From positions 1,674,001-1,738,000 of the forward strand of contig NZ_AP027080.1 of assembly GCF_030295405.1 (NCBI RefSeq): a stretch of 64,000 nt of DNA. The letters run 5' to 3'. Below, in pieces: positions 50,395-58,352 of this stretch. The notes beneath the pieces were generated by a model. The model worked only from the letters and a program-made list of their open reading frames with translations. It ran no database searches and was not told the origin of the DNA. Position 1 is the first letter of the stretch. Every line of letters starts with the position of its first letter. Source of the stretch: Mesoterricola silvestris (GTDB lineage: Bacteria > Acidobacteriota > Holophagae > Holophagales > Holophagaceae). The translations under genes were made by a program, and so were the position numbers.

Positions 50395-50438
50395 GGATGG
50401 GGTGGGTCGGAAAGTTGGGCTAGAATTCGCTCCGACCC
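50395..50438 (+). promoter_or_regulatory. Repeat terminus plus inverted repeat upstream of polyphosphate phosphotransferase gene
   Basis: The 29-base terminus ending CTAG (50395-50423) is shared with 25762-25790. GGGTCGGA (50404-50411) and TCCGACCC (50431-50438) are a perfect 8-bp inverted repeat separated by 19 bases and centred on the CTAG, ending 18 bases before the start codon. It could be an operator overlapping the promoter or a footprint of the mobile-element end. Confidence 0.35.
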
Positions 50439-50456
50439 TCACCCACCGGAGCCACC

Positions 50457-51935
50457 ATGTTCGAATCCGCCGAACTGGGCCATTCCATAGAGAAGACCGT
50501 CTACGACCAGGAGGTGCCCGCCCTGCGGGAGGCGCTGCTGGACGCGCAGTACGACCTCGCCTCGGCCCGGAAGGTCCCGGTGGTCATCCTCATCGCCGGC
50601 GTGGACGGCGCGGGCAAGAGCGCCACCGTCAACACCCTCAACGAGTGGATGGACCCGCGCCACATCCTCACCCACGGACTTTCCGACCCTTCCGACGAGG
50701 AGCTGGAGCGCCCCCACATGTGGAGGTTCTGGCGCCAGCTCCCGCCCAAGGGCAAGCTGGGCATCTTCGACGGGTCCTGGTACTCGTGGGCCATCCTGGA
50801 GGCCGCCCACGGCCGCATCAAGGGCGCGCGCCTGGACCAGTCCCTGGAGCAGATCCGCCGATTCGAGCAGATGCTCATCGACGAGGGGGCCCTGGTGCTC
50901 AAGTTCTGGATGCACCTGTCAAAGCAGGCCCAGAAGAAGCGCCTGAAGAAGCTCGAGGGCGATCCCCTCACCCGCTGGCGGGTCACGGACCGCGATTGGA
51001 AGCACTTCGAGATGTACGACACCTTCCGGGACGTGGCCGAGCGCGCCCTGCGCAACACCAGCACGGCCGAAGCCCCCTGGATCGTCGTGGAGGCCGCCGA
51101 TCCCCGCTACCAGAAGCTCACCGTCGGCAGGACCCTCCTGGAGCGGCTCCGGGCCAGGATCGACGAACCGGCGCCCAGGGCCCCGGTGGTCCATGCCCCG
51201 GCCCCGGCCCCCAGCATCGACGGCGTGAACATCCTCCATTCCCTGGACCTCACCCGCAAGGTGGAGAAGGCCGAGTACGAGAAGGAACTGGAGAAGTGGC
51301 AGGGCCGCCTGAACCTCCTCACCCGCCACAAGGCCTTCAAGGACCACAACGTGGTCCTGGTCTTCGAGGGGGCCGACGCGGCGGGGAAGGGCGGCAGCAT
51401 CCGGCGCATCACCCAGGCCATCGACGCGCGCCTGTGCGAGATCACCCCCATCGCCGCCCCCACCGAGGAGGAGCGGGCCCAGCCCTACCTCTGGCGGTTC
51501 TGGCGCCGCCTGCCCCGCAAGGGGCGCTTCGCCATCTTCGACCGCAGCTGGTACGGGCGGGTGCTGGTGGAGCGCGTGGAGGGCTTCTGCACCGAGGCGG
51601 ACTGGATGCGGGCCTACGGGGAGATCTGCGATTTCGAGGACCAGATGGCGCGCTCGGGCACCATCGTGGCCAAGTTCTGGCTCGCCATCAGCAAGGAGGA
51701 GCAGCTCCGGCGCTTCAACGAGCGCCAGGAGAGCAAGTTCAAGCGGTTCAAGATCACCGATGAGGACTGGCGGAACCGGGAGAAGTGGGACGCCTACGAG
51801 GCCGCCATCTGCGACATGCTGGACCGCACCAGCACCGAGATCGCCCCCTGGACCCTGGTGGAGAGCGAGGACAAGTTCTACGGCCGCCTGAAGATACTCA
51901 GGACCCTCTGCGCACGCGTCGAGGCCGCCCTTTGA
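50457..51935 (+). CDS. Polyphosphate:AMP phosphotransferase (tandem PPK2 domains)
   Basis: The 492-residue protein carries two PPK2 domains. The C-terminal copy is complete: VLVFEGADAAGKGGSIRR (Walker A), RLPRKGRFAIFDRSWYGR (Walker B with the DRSWY lid) and FWLAISKEEQLRRF. The N-terminal copy keeps LIAGVDGAGKSATVNTL but reads IFDGSWYSWAIL, losing both arginines of DRSWYGR. This two-domain arrangement is that of class II PPK2 enzymes (PAP), which use polyphosphate to convert AMP to ADP and in which, by report, only one half is active. Here the second half should be catalytic. It overlaps the histidine-kinase start (TTGA). Confidence 0.9.
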   Translation: MFESAELGHSIEKTVYDQEVPALREALLDAQYDLASARKVPVVILIAGVDGAGKSATVNTLNEWMDPRHILTHGLSDPSDEELERPHMWRFWRQLPPKGKLGIFDGSWYSWAILEAAHGRIKGARLDQSLEQIRRFEQMLIDEGALVLKFWMHLSKQAQKKRLKKLEGDPLTRWRVTDRDWKHFEMYDTFRDVAERALRNTSTAEAPWIVVEAADPRYQKLTVGRTLLERLRARIDEPAPRAPVVHAPAPAPSIDGVNILHSLDLTRKVEKAEYEKELEKWQGRLNLLTRHKAFKDHNVVLVFEGADAAGKGGSIRRITQAIDARLCEITPIAAPTEEERAQPYLWRFWRRLPRKGRFAIFDRSWYGRVLVERVEGFCTEADWMRAYGEICDFEDQMARSGTIVAKFWLAISKEEQLRRFNERQESKFKRFKITDEDWRNREKWDAYEAAICDMLDRTSTEIAPWTLVESEDKFYGRLKILRTLCARVEAAL

Positions 51936-53074
51936 CGCGCGGGAACCACCTCGTCCTGGGGATGGTCCTGGGACCTCCCGCGGCCCTCCTGATCCTGGGG
52001 CTGTGCATGGCGGTGTGGCGGTGGCTCAAGCTCCGGCGGCGCCCCGTGGTGGATTCCGAGGAGGTGCTGCTGGGCGCCGTGAGCCAGAGCCTCCAGGAGC
52101 GGGGCCGGCTCGCGGCGAGCCTGGGCGAACTGCGCACGGTCCACGAGCGGCTCCTGGACGCGCTGCCCTTCGGCATCCTGTGGGTGGACCAGCGCCAGAA
52201 CCTCGCGGCCGTCAACGCCGCGGCCCGGGACCTGCTGGGCGTGAAGGCCGGCGTGGTGGGCCTGGAGGCGGCCTTCGTGCTGGAGGCCTTCCCGTGGCTA
52301 CTTGAGGGGCTGGAGCGCGCCCCCGGGCCCCCCTACCGCTGCGAAGGCGGGGGCAGGCGCTGGCAGCTCCGGCGCATCGAGGCGCCGCACATCGTGGGCG
52401 CCCTCCTGCAGTTCGAGGACATCACGGCCCTGGAGGCCGAGGAGCGCCGCCTCCAACTGCGGGACCGCTTCGCGGAACTGGGGGAGATGACCGCGGGCGT
52501 GGCCCACCAGCTCAAGAACGGGCTGGCCGTCCTCAAGGGCCACGGCCAGCTCCTGGACCGGGCCGGGCACCGGGACGCGGCCCAGGCCGTCCTGGGCGAA
52601 ACCGACAGCCTGGAGCGCCTGGTGCAGCGCTTCCTGCAGTGGGCCAAGCCGCTGGAGCCCCAGTGCGTGGACCTGCGCCTGGAGGAGGTGGCCTCCCAGG
52701 CCGCCCAGGAGGTGCACCGGCGCCCGGCCTTCTTCGACCGGATCCTGACCGTGGAGGGGGCCGGAAGGGCCCTGGCCGATCCCATGCTGCTCCACCAGGC
52801 CCTGGTGAACCTCCTGGAGAACGCCTGCCACGCCACGCCCCCCGGCAAGCGCGTGCAGGTGAGCGTGCGGGACCGCCTGGTGGAGATCCAGGACGACGGG
52901 CCGGGCCTGAGTCCCGAGGCCCTTTCCCGCATGCTCCGGCCCTTCGAGAGCGGGCGCCCCGACGGCACCGGCCTGGGCCTGCCCCTGGCGCTGAAGTGGC
53001 TCAACGCCCAGGGGGCGGATCTCTCCTTCTTCCCCCGGCCCGGCGGCGGGACGCGGGTGGTGGTGCGGCTTTGA
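51932..53074 (+). CDS. NtrB-like sensor histidine kinase
   Basis: The protein has 380 residues from TTG 51932 (GAGG eight bases upstream; ATG 51962 is the alternative). One membrane helix lies at residues 8-32, followed by a short coiled coil and a PAS domain (LDALPFGILWVDQRQNLAAV). The phosphoacceptor helix is LGEMTAGVAHQLKNGLAVLKGH, and the ATPase domain has LLENACHA, QDDGPGLS and GTGLGLPLAL. The H-Q-L-K-N box is of the NtrB type. No DNA-binding regulator is adjacent; the next gene encodes a PilZ/pseudo-receiver protein. It is coupled to the polyphosphate enzyme by a 4-base overlap. Confidence 0.88.
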   Translation: MTRGNHLVLGMVLGPPAALLILGLCMAVWRWLKLRRRPVVDSEEVLLGAVSQSLQERGRLAASLGELRTVHERLLDALPFGILWVDQRQNLAAVNAAARDLLGVKAGVVGLEAAFVLEAFPWLLEGLERAPGPPYRCEGGGRRWQLRRIEAPHIVGALLQFEDITALEAEERRLQLRDRFAELGEMTAGVAHQLKNGLAVLKGHGQLLDRAGHRDAAQAVLGETDSLERLVQRFLQWAKPLEPQCVDLRLEEVASQAAQEVHRRPAFFDRILTVEGAGRALADPMLLHQALVNLLENACHATPPGKRVQVSVRDRLVEIQDDGPGLSPEALSRMLRPFESGRPDGTGLGLPLALKWLNAQGADLSFFPRPGGGTRVVVRL

Positions 53075-53087
53075 CACGACGGAGCGG

Positions 53088-54281
53088 ATGATGACGACCC
53101 ACGATCAGGGGCAGGGCGGTGAGCGGTTCCTCCGGGATGCCGCCACGATCCTCGCCTACCTGGAGGACCTGGCCCGCACGGGAACGGAAGCGGAACTGCT
53201 GGCCGAGGGCCACGGGAGCGTGGCGGTGCGGGTGGAGGAGGCCCGGGAGGCGCCCCCCGGCTTCCGGGTGCGGCCCCTGCCGGCCGGCTTGGGCCCCGGG
53301 GCCGCGGCCTCGCTCCTGTTCACCCTGGACGGCGTCCGCCTCCTGGCGCCCGTGACCCTGCTGGAGGGCGGCGCGGGAGGCGGGTGGTTCAGCCTTCCCG
53401 AAGCGGTGGGCTTCGCGGACCGGCGCACCCGCATGCGGGTCCACTTCGGCCCGCGGGAGAAGGCCACCGTCACGGCCCTGGAGGGCTTCCTGGGCGCCCG
53501 GGGCGTCACGGGGCCCCTGCTGAACCTCTCCCTGGAGGGCATCCGCATGCGCGTGGACCGGGCCATCACGGTGCGCGGCAAGGCCCCCCTGGCCCTGGGC
53601 GCCGCCACCTTCCCGCCCGGCTCCCGGTTTCCCATCCTGCGCATCGACCAGCTGCCCTATTCCCCCGTGCTGGTGTGCTCCGGCGTCCTGGCCCATGTGT
53701 CCCACGGCGCCGACGGCATCCAGATGGGCATCCGCTTCGTGGACCTGGGCGACATGGAGGCCCAGGCCATCCGCCAGGTCCTGGGCCGGAGGCTGCACAA
53801 ATTCAACGCCGGATTCCCCGCCCGGGGGCGCCGGGAGGCGCCGGAAAAGGCCCTGGTGGACGTGCAGCGCGGCGAGGCCCCCGAGGACCCGCCCCGGGAT
53901 TCCCGCAAGGACGGGCGCCGCATCCTCGTGGCCCTCACGGACGACCTGGACCGGACCATCCTGGCCTCCTCCCTGCGCGCCGACGGCTACCGGAAGGTCC
54001 ACGAGGCCCGCAGCGCCGCCGAGGCCCTGGATCACCTGAAGGTCTTCCCCATGGACGTGGTGATCCTGGGGGAGACCGTCGGGACCCTCCCCGCCGCGGA
54101 CTTCCTCGCCCGCATCCGCCGCAGGGGCGGCGACCACACACCGGCCCTCCTCCTGGCGTCCCAGGTGGACGTGCGCACCCTGGCCCTGGCCCGCACCGCC
54201 CAGATCGAGCACGTGCTGCCCCTGGGCGGCGACTACGGCGACGGCTTCCGGGACATCCTGGCGGGGCTCCTGGATACCTAG
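53088..54281 (+). CDS. PilZ-type protein with degenerate receiver domain
   Basis: The 397-residue protein shows a YcgR-like N-terminal region (residues 15-110), then a PilZ-like beta barrel (LNLSLEGIRMRVDRAI; GIQMGIRFVDLGDMEAQAI). The RxxxR part of the c-di-GMP site may be RRTRMRVHF (residues 105-113). Residues about 280-397 fold like a receiver (RRILVALTDDLDRTILASSL, FPMDVVILGETVGTLPA), but the phosphoacceptor Asp is Gly. It may bind c-di-GMP and act as a non-phosphorylated adaptor. ATG 53088 or 53091 may be used; GGAG spacing favours the second. It converges with recR, overlapping it by 4 bases. Confidence 0.7.
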   Translation: MMTTHDQGQGGERFLRDAATILAYLEDLARTGTEAELLAEGHGSVAVRVEEAREAPPGFRVRPLPAGLGPGAAASLLFTLDGVRLLAPVTLLEGGAGGGWFSLPEAVGFADRRTRMRVHFGPREKATVTALEGFLGARGVTGPLLNLSLEGIRMRVDRAITVRGKAPLALGAATFPPGSRFPILRIDQLPYSPVLVCSGVLAHVSHGADGIQMGIRFVDLGDMEAQAIRQVLGRRLHKFNAGFPARGRREAPEKALVDVQRGEAPEDPPRDSRKDGRRILVALTDDLDRTILASSLRADGYRKVHEARSAAEALDHLKVFPMDVVILGETVGTLPAADFLARIRRRGGDHTPALLLASQVDVRTLALARTAQIEHVLPLGGDYGDGFRDILAGLLDT

Positions 54282-54874
54282 ACGAGTCTCCGGCCTTCCA
54301 GGGCCCGGTCCAGGGTCAGGTCGTCGGCGTATTCCAGGTCGCTGCCGATGGGCAGGCCCAGGCCGATGCGGGTGGTGCGCAGGCCCAGGGGCTCCAGGAT
54401 CCGGGCCAGCCACGAGGCCGTGGCCTCCCCGTCCAGGGTGGGGTTGGTGGCCAGGACGATCTCCTGGATGCGTTCGTCCTCCAGCCGGCGCAGGAGCTCG
54501 CGCACCTTGAGCTGGTCCGGGCCCACGCCCTTCAGGGGCGAGATGAGGCCGCCCAGGACGTGGTAGCGCCCGTGGAAGTGGCCGCTGCGCTCGAAGGTGA
54601 GGACGTTGCTGGCCTCGGCCACCACCACCAGGGTGCGGGAGTCGCGCTCGGGATCCGAGCAGATGGAGCACACGGGGCGGTCCGTGAAGGCCCCGCAGGT
54701 GGAGCAGAAGCCCACCGAGGTCGCCGCGTGGCGCAGGAGGTCGCCCAGGTGCTCCATGGCCCCGGGGCCCTCCTTCAGGAGGTGGAGCGCCATGCGCTGG
54801 GCGGACTTGGCGCCCACGCCGGGAAGCTTCTGGAGCGCTTCCACCACGGCTTCCAGGGGGGCCGGGAGCTTCAT
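54278..54874 (-). CDS. recR: Recombination mediator protein RecR
   Basis: The protein has 198 residues from ATG 54874. It has a helix-hairpin-helix start (LQKLPGVGAKSAQRMALHLL), a zinc finger FCSTCGAFTDRPVCSICSD (C4), and a Toprim domain (TLVVVAEASNVLTFERSGHF, GRYHVLGGLISPLKGVGPD, EIVLATNPTLDGEATA), all as in RecR. It loads RecA with RecF/RecO at gaps. The start codon overlaps the ybaB stop (TAATG), the classical ybaB-recR pairing. Confidence 0.96.
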   Translation of the reverse strand: MKLPAPLEAVVEALQKLPGVGAKSAQRMALHLLKEGPGAMEHLGDLLRHAATSVGFCSTCGAFTDRPVCSICSDPERDSRTLVVVAEASNVLTFERSGHFHGRYHVLGGLISPLKGVGPDQLKVRELLRRLEDERIQEIVLATNPTLDGEATASWLARILEPLGLRTTRIGLGLPIGSDLEYADDLTLDRALEGRRLV

Positions 54875-55176
54875 TACAGGCCGAGCCCGGGGATGTTGAG
54901 CCCGCCGGTGAGGCCGCCGGTGACCTTGCCCATGGACTCGTCCACCTTGGCGGAGGCGTCCTTGAAGGCGGCGGAGATGAGGTCCTCCAGCATGCTGGGA
55001 TCCTCGGGATCCATGGCCTCCTTGGCCACGGAGATGCCCACCAGCTCCTTGGAGCCGTTGAGGGTGACCTTGACCATGGCGCCGCCGGCGGTGCCTTCGG
55101 CGCGGAGGTTCTTCTGGGCCTCCTGGAGCTTGGTCTGCATGGCCTGGGCCTGCTTCATGAGGAAACGCATGTCCAT
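54874..55176 (-). CDS. YbaB/EbfC nucleoid-associated protein
   Basis: The 100-residue protein begins MDMRFLMKQAQAMQTKLQEA, the YbaB-family N-terminal helix. VKVTLNGSKELVGISV and LEDLISAAFKDASAKV follow. The C-terminus is Gly-rich. YbaB dimers bind DNA and are commonly encoded with recR, as here. AGGAG stands before the first ATG. Confidence 0.93.
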   Translation of the reverse strand: MDMRFLMKQAQAMQTKLQEAQKNLRAEGTAGGAMVKVTLNGSKELVGISVAKEAMDPEDPSMLEDLISAAFKDASAKVDESMGKVTGGLTGGLNIPGLGL

Positions 55177-55185
55177 GGGGTTCTC

Positions 55186-55725
55186 CTAGGGTTTCGGGTG
55201 GTGGCGGTGGGGCAGGTGGAGGTGGACCCGGCGCAGGCGGCGGGCCACGTGGAGCATGGCGAAGTAGCCCAGGGGCATGGCCAGGGCGCTGAGCACGAAG
55301 CCGCCCAGCAGGTAGGGCAGGAGGATGGGCTTGAGCATCCCGAACAGGCAGTCCAGGCCCTCCCGGGATGCGAAGCTGCGCCAGGTGATCTCGTGCCAGC
55401 GGATGCCCCCGAGATTGAGGTTCAATCCCCGCCCGAGCAGGAGGTTGCCCATGTAGGCGCTGGCGGTGGCCATGGGGACCATGGTCCAGGGGTTGTTGAT
55501 GAAGCACGCCAGGAACATGATGGGCCGGTGCAGGCGGCGGGAGAGGAAGCACGCCAGGAGGACGATGGCCGTGTGCAGCCCCAGGAGCGGGTTCCACGCC
55601 AGGGAGAAGCCCACCCCGAAGCTGAGGGCGACCTGCTCGGAGGTCATTTCCGGATGCAGGATGTGACTCTTGAGGGCGGCCAGCAACCCGGGCTTGGGTG
55701 CGTCCTGCGGGGGCTGATCGGTCAT
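55186..55725 (-). CDS. DUF2062 membrane protein
   Basis: The 179-residue protein has three hydrophobic segments. It shows the DUF2062 pattern: VALSFGVGFSLAWNPLLGLHTAI, RPIMFLACFINNPWTMVPM (the N-N/NP-W-T motif) and a C-terminal membrane helix pair (LLGGFVLSALAMPLGYFAML). The C-terminus is Arg/His-rich. The function of DUF2062 proteins is unknown. The start overlaps the thiL stop, so the two are co-translated. Confidence 0.88.
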   Translation of the reverse strand: MTDQPPQDAPKPGLLAALKSHILHPEMTSEQVALSFGVGFSLAWNPLLGLHTAIVLLACFLSRRLHRPIMFLACFINNPWTMVPMATASAYMGNLLLGRGLNLNLGGIRWHEITWRSFASREGLDCLFGMLKPILLPYLLGGFVLSALAMPLGYFAMLHVARRLRRVHLHLPHRHHPKP

Positions 55726-56645
55726 CGTTTCCTTGGGGTCGGGGCGAAGTGGTCGAAGCTGAGGTCCGGCATGGGCCGCAGCGTATCTCCATCATAGTGG
55801 AGAAGGGGCCCTTCGCCAGGATCCACCGCGGTGCCCACCGGGATCAGGGGGATCCCCAGGAGCCGCTCCAGTTCCGGGCGGGGCAGGGAGCTGGAGAAGC
55901 ACCGCGCGTAGTCCTCGCCGCCGGCGATGGCCTCCCGGGTCAGGCCCGGGTCCAGGACGATGGATCTGCCCGAGGCCAGGGCCAGGGTGCGCAGGTCCCG
56001 GCTGAGGCCGTCGGAGATGTCCATGCAGGCATGCACTTCCGGAATCGCCGCGAGGCGGGGGCCCAGGCCGATGCGGGGCCTGGGGTCCAGGTGGGCCGAG
56101 ACGTCGGGGTCCGGCAGCAGGGGGTCCTGGCCGGCCTGGAGCTTGCGCAGCCCCCGGAGGCTCGCGCCCAGTTCCTGGTCCGCGTAGAGGCCGTCACCGG
56201 TCTCCAGGGTGTCCCGGCGCAGCCACCGCCGCGCCGTGCCGAAGGCCGTGATGCCCAGCCCCAGCCCCCGGTCCCGGCCCACGGTGTCGCCGCCCAGGAC
56301 GGGCACCCCCGTCTCCCGCGCGGCCTGGGCGAGGCCCCGGAGGAAGGCGTCCACCCAGTCCGCCTCCAGGTCCCGGCCCAGGGCCAGGGTGAGCGTGAAC
56401 CCGGTGGGGACGGCCCCGCTGGCGTCCAGGTCCGAGAGGTTCACAAGAAGCAGCTTGCGGCCCAGGAGGGCGGGGGGATGCCAGTCCCGGCTGAAGTGCT
56501 GCCCATCCTCCATGAGGTCCGTGGTGACCAGGAGCGTCCCGCCCGGAGGGGCCGGAGGGATCCTCCCGCAGTCATCCGTCAGGTCCCCGCCGCCCGGAAA
56601 AAGATCCCGGATCCGGGCGAGGATGGCATTTTCCGATAGACGCAC
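55722..56645 (-). CDS. thiL: Thiamine-monophosphate kinase
   Basis: The protein has 307 residues from GTG 56645, chosen because AGGAGG lies four bases upstream; an ATG at 56702 has no ribosome-binding site. LTDDCGRI and LLVTTDLMEDGQHF are the N-terminal metal and ATP motifs of ThiL. VNLSDLDASGAVPTGFTL is the signature LSDIAAMGA-type segment, followed by VLGGDTVGRDRGLGLGIT, CMDISDGLSRDL and AIAGGEDYA. It phosphorylates thiamine monophosphate to the diphosphate cofactor. No TPP riboswitch was seen upstream. Confidence 0.93.
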   Translation of the reverse strand: MRLSENAILARIRDLFPGGGDLTDDCGRIPPAPPGGTLLVTTDLMEDGQHFSRDWHPPALLGRKLLLVNLSDLDASGAVPTGFTLTLALGRDLEADWVDAFLRGLAQAARETGVPVLGGDTVGRDRGLGLGITAFGTARRWLRRDTLETGDGLYADQELGASLRGLRKLQAGQDPLLPDPDVSAHLDPRPRIGLGPRLAAIPEVHACMDISDGLSRDLRTLALASGRSIVLDPGLTREAIAGGEDYARCFSSSLPRPELERLLGIPLIPVGTAVDPGEGPLLHYDGDTLRPMPDLSFDHFAPTPRKR

Positions 56646-56796
56646 AACCCCTCCTGGATCCGTACCATAGCCCAGAAAACCAGCCCCGGCCAGCCGGGGC
56701 ATTCGGTCACAATCCGGCTTGGAGGGCCGGGCCCGAGATGATAGGTTTGAGGAAGTGCAAACTGGTGGGGCCGAGGCCCCTGTTTAGGAGATACCC

Positions 56797-57051
56797 ATGG
56801 CCATCACCAAGGTTTGGATCGAAGAAGGTTGCATCGTGTGCAACGCCTGCGACGCGGAATGCCCCGACGTCTTCCTCGTCACCGACACCACCTGCGTCAT
56901 CAAGGGCGATGTGCGCGAGGACGGCCTCGAGACCGAGAACCGCGACGAGATGAGCTCCCTCAAGGGCGAGTTCCAGGACTCCATGGAAGCCGGCATCGAA
57001 GCCGCCGCCGCGGGCTGCCCCGTGGAAGTCATCAAGTTCGAGAAGGCCTAG
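56797..57051 (+). CDS. Small [4Fe-4S] ferredoxin
   Basis: The 84-residue acidic protein reads KVWIEEGCIVCNACDAECPD and ends AGCPVEVIKFEKA. The Cx2Cx2C group plus the late Cys-Pro give the four ligands of a single [4Fe-4S] cluster of the bacterial ferredoxin type; the extra Cys in AECP is additional. The spacing between cysteine groups (about 50 residues) exceeds that of clostridial 2[4Fe-4S] ferredoxins and fits Desulfovibrio-type single-cluster ferredoxins. It could supply electrons to the HydABC hydrogenase, but that is inference. AGGAG stands just upstream of the ATG. It has its own terminator. Confidence 0.88.
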   Translation: MAITKVWIEEGCIVCNACDAECPDVFLVTDTTCVIKGDVREDGLETENRDEMSSLKGEFQDSMEAGIEAAAAGCPVEVIKFEKA

Positions 57052-57072
57052 CCTCCACCTTCCCGAAGAAAA

Positions 57073-57095
57073 GGGCGCCGCGAGGCGCCTTTTTC
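57073..57095 (+). terminator. Rho-independent terminator after the ferredoxin gene
   Basis: GGCGCC, a GCGA loop and GGCGCC, flanked by AA and a T-run (TTTTTCTTT), give a strong stem-loop directly after the ferredoxin stop codon. Confidence 0.8.
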
Positions 57096-57146
57096 TTTGG
57101 AGGCTTGCCGGCCCCGGCCCTCCAGGGCCTTCCCGCGGTTCACCTT

Positions 57147-57188
57147 CTTTTCCCAGCGCCCCAGCGAGCCCTCTGCGCCCCAGCGTTT
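57147..57188 (-). repeat. GC-rich dispersed repeat (family 2), copy 4
   Basis: On the plus strand it starts CTTTTCCCAGCGCCCCAGCG and ends CGCCCCAGCGTTT, almost identical to copy 3. It lies in the gap between the ferredoxin terminator and the 3' end of the cheX-like gene. Confidence 0.7.
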
Positions 57189-57276
57189 GATTTTTTCCAA
57201 GGGTCCTTCCGAATCGCCGCGGCCAAGCCGTTCCCGGCCTCGACCCGACCCCGCCTTCGCCCTGGGAATTCCGCTC

Positions 57277-57741
57277 CTAGCTCTCCCGAAGCCCGACATT
57301 CACCTCGAAGTCGCCGAACTCCGTCGTGAACGGGATGGCGATGCAAGGCACGTCCCCGCTGCGGCTGATCTTGTGCCCCACGCCGATGACCACCGTCGGG
57401 ATGGAGATGTTGAGCTGGTGCCCGTCCTGGATGAGGCTCCGGCGGGCGTCGCCCACGACGATGTTGCCGATCTCGCCGATGGCGTCCTCGACGTTCTTGT
57501 TCAGGGTCTTGATCTCCTCCATGAGCATGTTGGAGGCGATCCTGCACGCCAGGGCCTCGGGCATGCTGATGATGATGGAGCCGGAGGTTTCCCCCGTGAG
57601 GCCGATGATGGCCGACACGTCGTAGGTGGTGATCAGGTCTTCCTTGAGCTCCAGCCCGGACTTCTCGGCCTGGATATTGGCCATCATGTCCAGGCTGCGG
57701 AGGGTGGACTCGATGAAAGGGTTAATGAAGGCAACGTTCAT
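57277..57741 (-). CDS. cheX: CheX-type chemotaxis phosphatase
   Basis: The 154-residue protein matches CheX: AFINPFIESTLRSLDMMA at the N-terminus, SAIIGLTGETSGSIIISM, and the catalytic helix EDAIGEIGNIVVGDARRS with the ExxN pair that dephosphorylates CheY-P. It is cytoplasmic. It stands alone, away from the receptor and cheW. GAGG lies nine bases before the ATG at 57741. Confidence 0.9.
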   Translation of the reverse strand: MNVAFINPFIESTLRSLDMMANIQAEKSGLELKEDLITTYDVSAIIGLTGETSGSIIISMPEALACRIASNMLMEEIKTLNKNVEDAIGEIGNIVVGDARRSLIQDGHQLNISIPTVVIGVGHKISRSGDVPCIAIPFTTEFGDFEVNVGLRES

Positions 57742-57861
57742 GGGGGGGAGGCCTCTCTGATTGTGTTCATTATTTCACTGGTTACGGCCCGGACGCGTGG
57801 ATTATTTCCACAACCGATTGATGGCGGACCGCTTCAAGGGCAGGATGAAAGGGTAGGTTGA

Positions 57862-58326
57862 ATGGAGTTTTCGCCCATGCTGGACCGATTGCAAGCTGAA
57901 TTGAAGGCCTCGATGATGGCCCGGGACGCCGCGAGGACAGCCGTGCTCCGCATGGCCCTGGCGGCCTACAAGAACGAGGCCGTGGCCAAGGGGCTGGGTC
58001 CCCAGGGCGTCCTGGCCGACGCGGATGCCCTCGCCGTCATGAAGCGGCTTGTGAAAAGCCGCGAGGACAGCGTGGAGCAGTTCACCAAGGCCGGCTATGC
58101 CGACCGGGCCGCCACCGAGCTGGCGGAGATCCAGGTTCTCAAGGAATTCCTCCCCTCCATGCTGGGGGGAGCCCAGCTGGAAGAGGCCGTGCGCGCCGCC
58201 ATCGCCCTGACCGGGGCCCAGAGCCGCAAGGACATGGGCGCCGTCATGAAGGCCCTCCAGGCCACCCACGGGGGCGCCTACGACGGGAAGGCCGCCAGCC
58301 AGATCGTCAATTCCCTGCTCGCCTAG
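57862..58326 (+). CDS. GatB/YqeY domain protein
   Basis: The protein has 154 residues. LDRLQAELKASMMARDAART, VLRMALAAYKNEAVAKG and VLKEFLPSMLGGAQLEEAV are YqeY family features, followed by the helical tail similar to GatB (DMGAVMKALQATHGGAYDG). YqeY is related to the tRNA-binding tail of the amidotransferase GatB; its own function is unclear. An internal ATG at 57877 could also serve as start. It is followed 26 bases later by proS. Confidence 0.9.
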   Translation: MEFSPMLDRLQAELKASMMARDAARTAVLRMALAAYKNEAVAKGLGPQGVLADADALAVMKRLVKSREDSVEQFTKAGYADRAATELAEIQVLKEFLPSMLGGAQLEEAVRAAIALTGAQSRKDMGAVMKALQATHGGAYDGKAASQIVNSLLA

Positions 58327-58352
58327 ATCCGACACCCCTTGAAAGAGACCCG

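Larger units (their letters stand above)
50119..50456. other. Repeat-rich gap between AmpG-like gene and polyphosphate phosphotransferase gene
   Basis: 338 bases without a gene. It contains palindromic copy C (50170-50320), a 20-base block CCGGCGAGTTGCCCCGACCG (50344-50363) identical to 25709-25728, the CTAG-ended terminus (50395-50423) and an inverted repeat next to the downstream start (50404-50438). The order of blocks is the same as after copy B. Confidence 0.7.
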
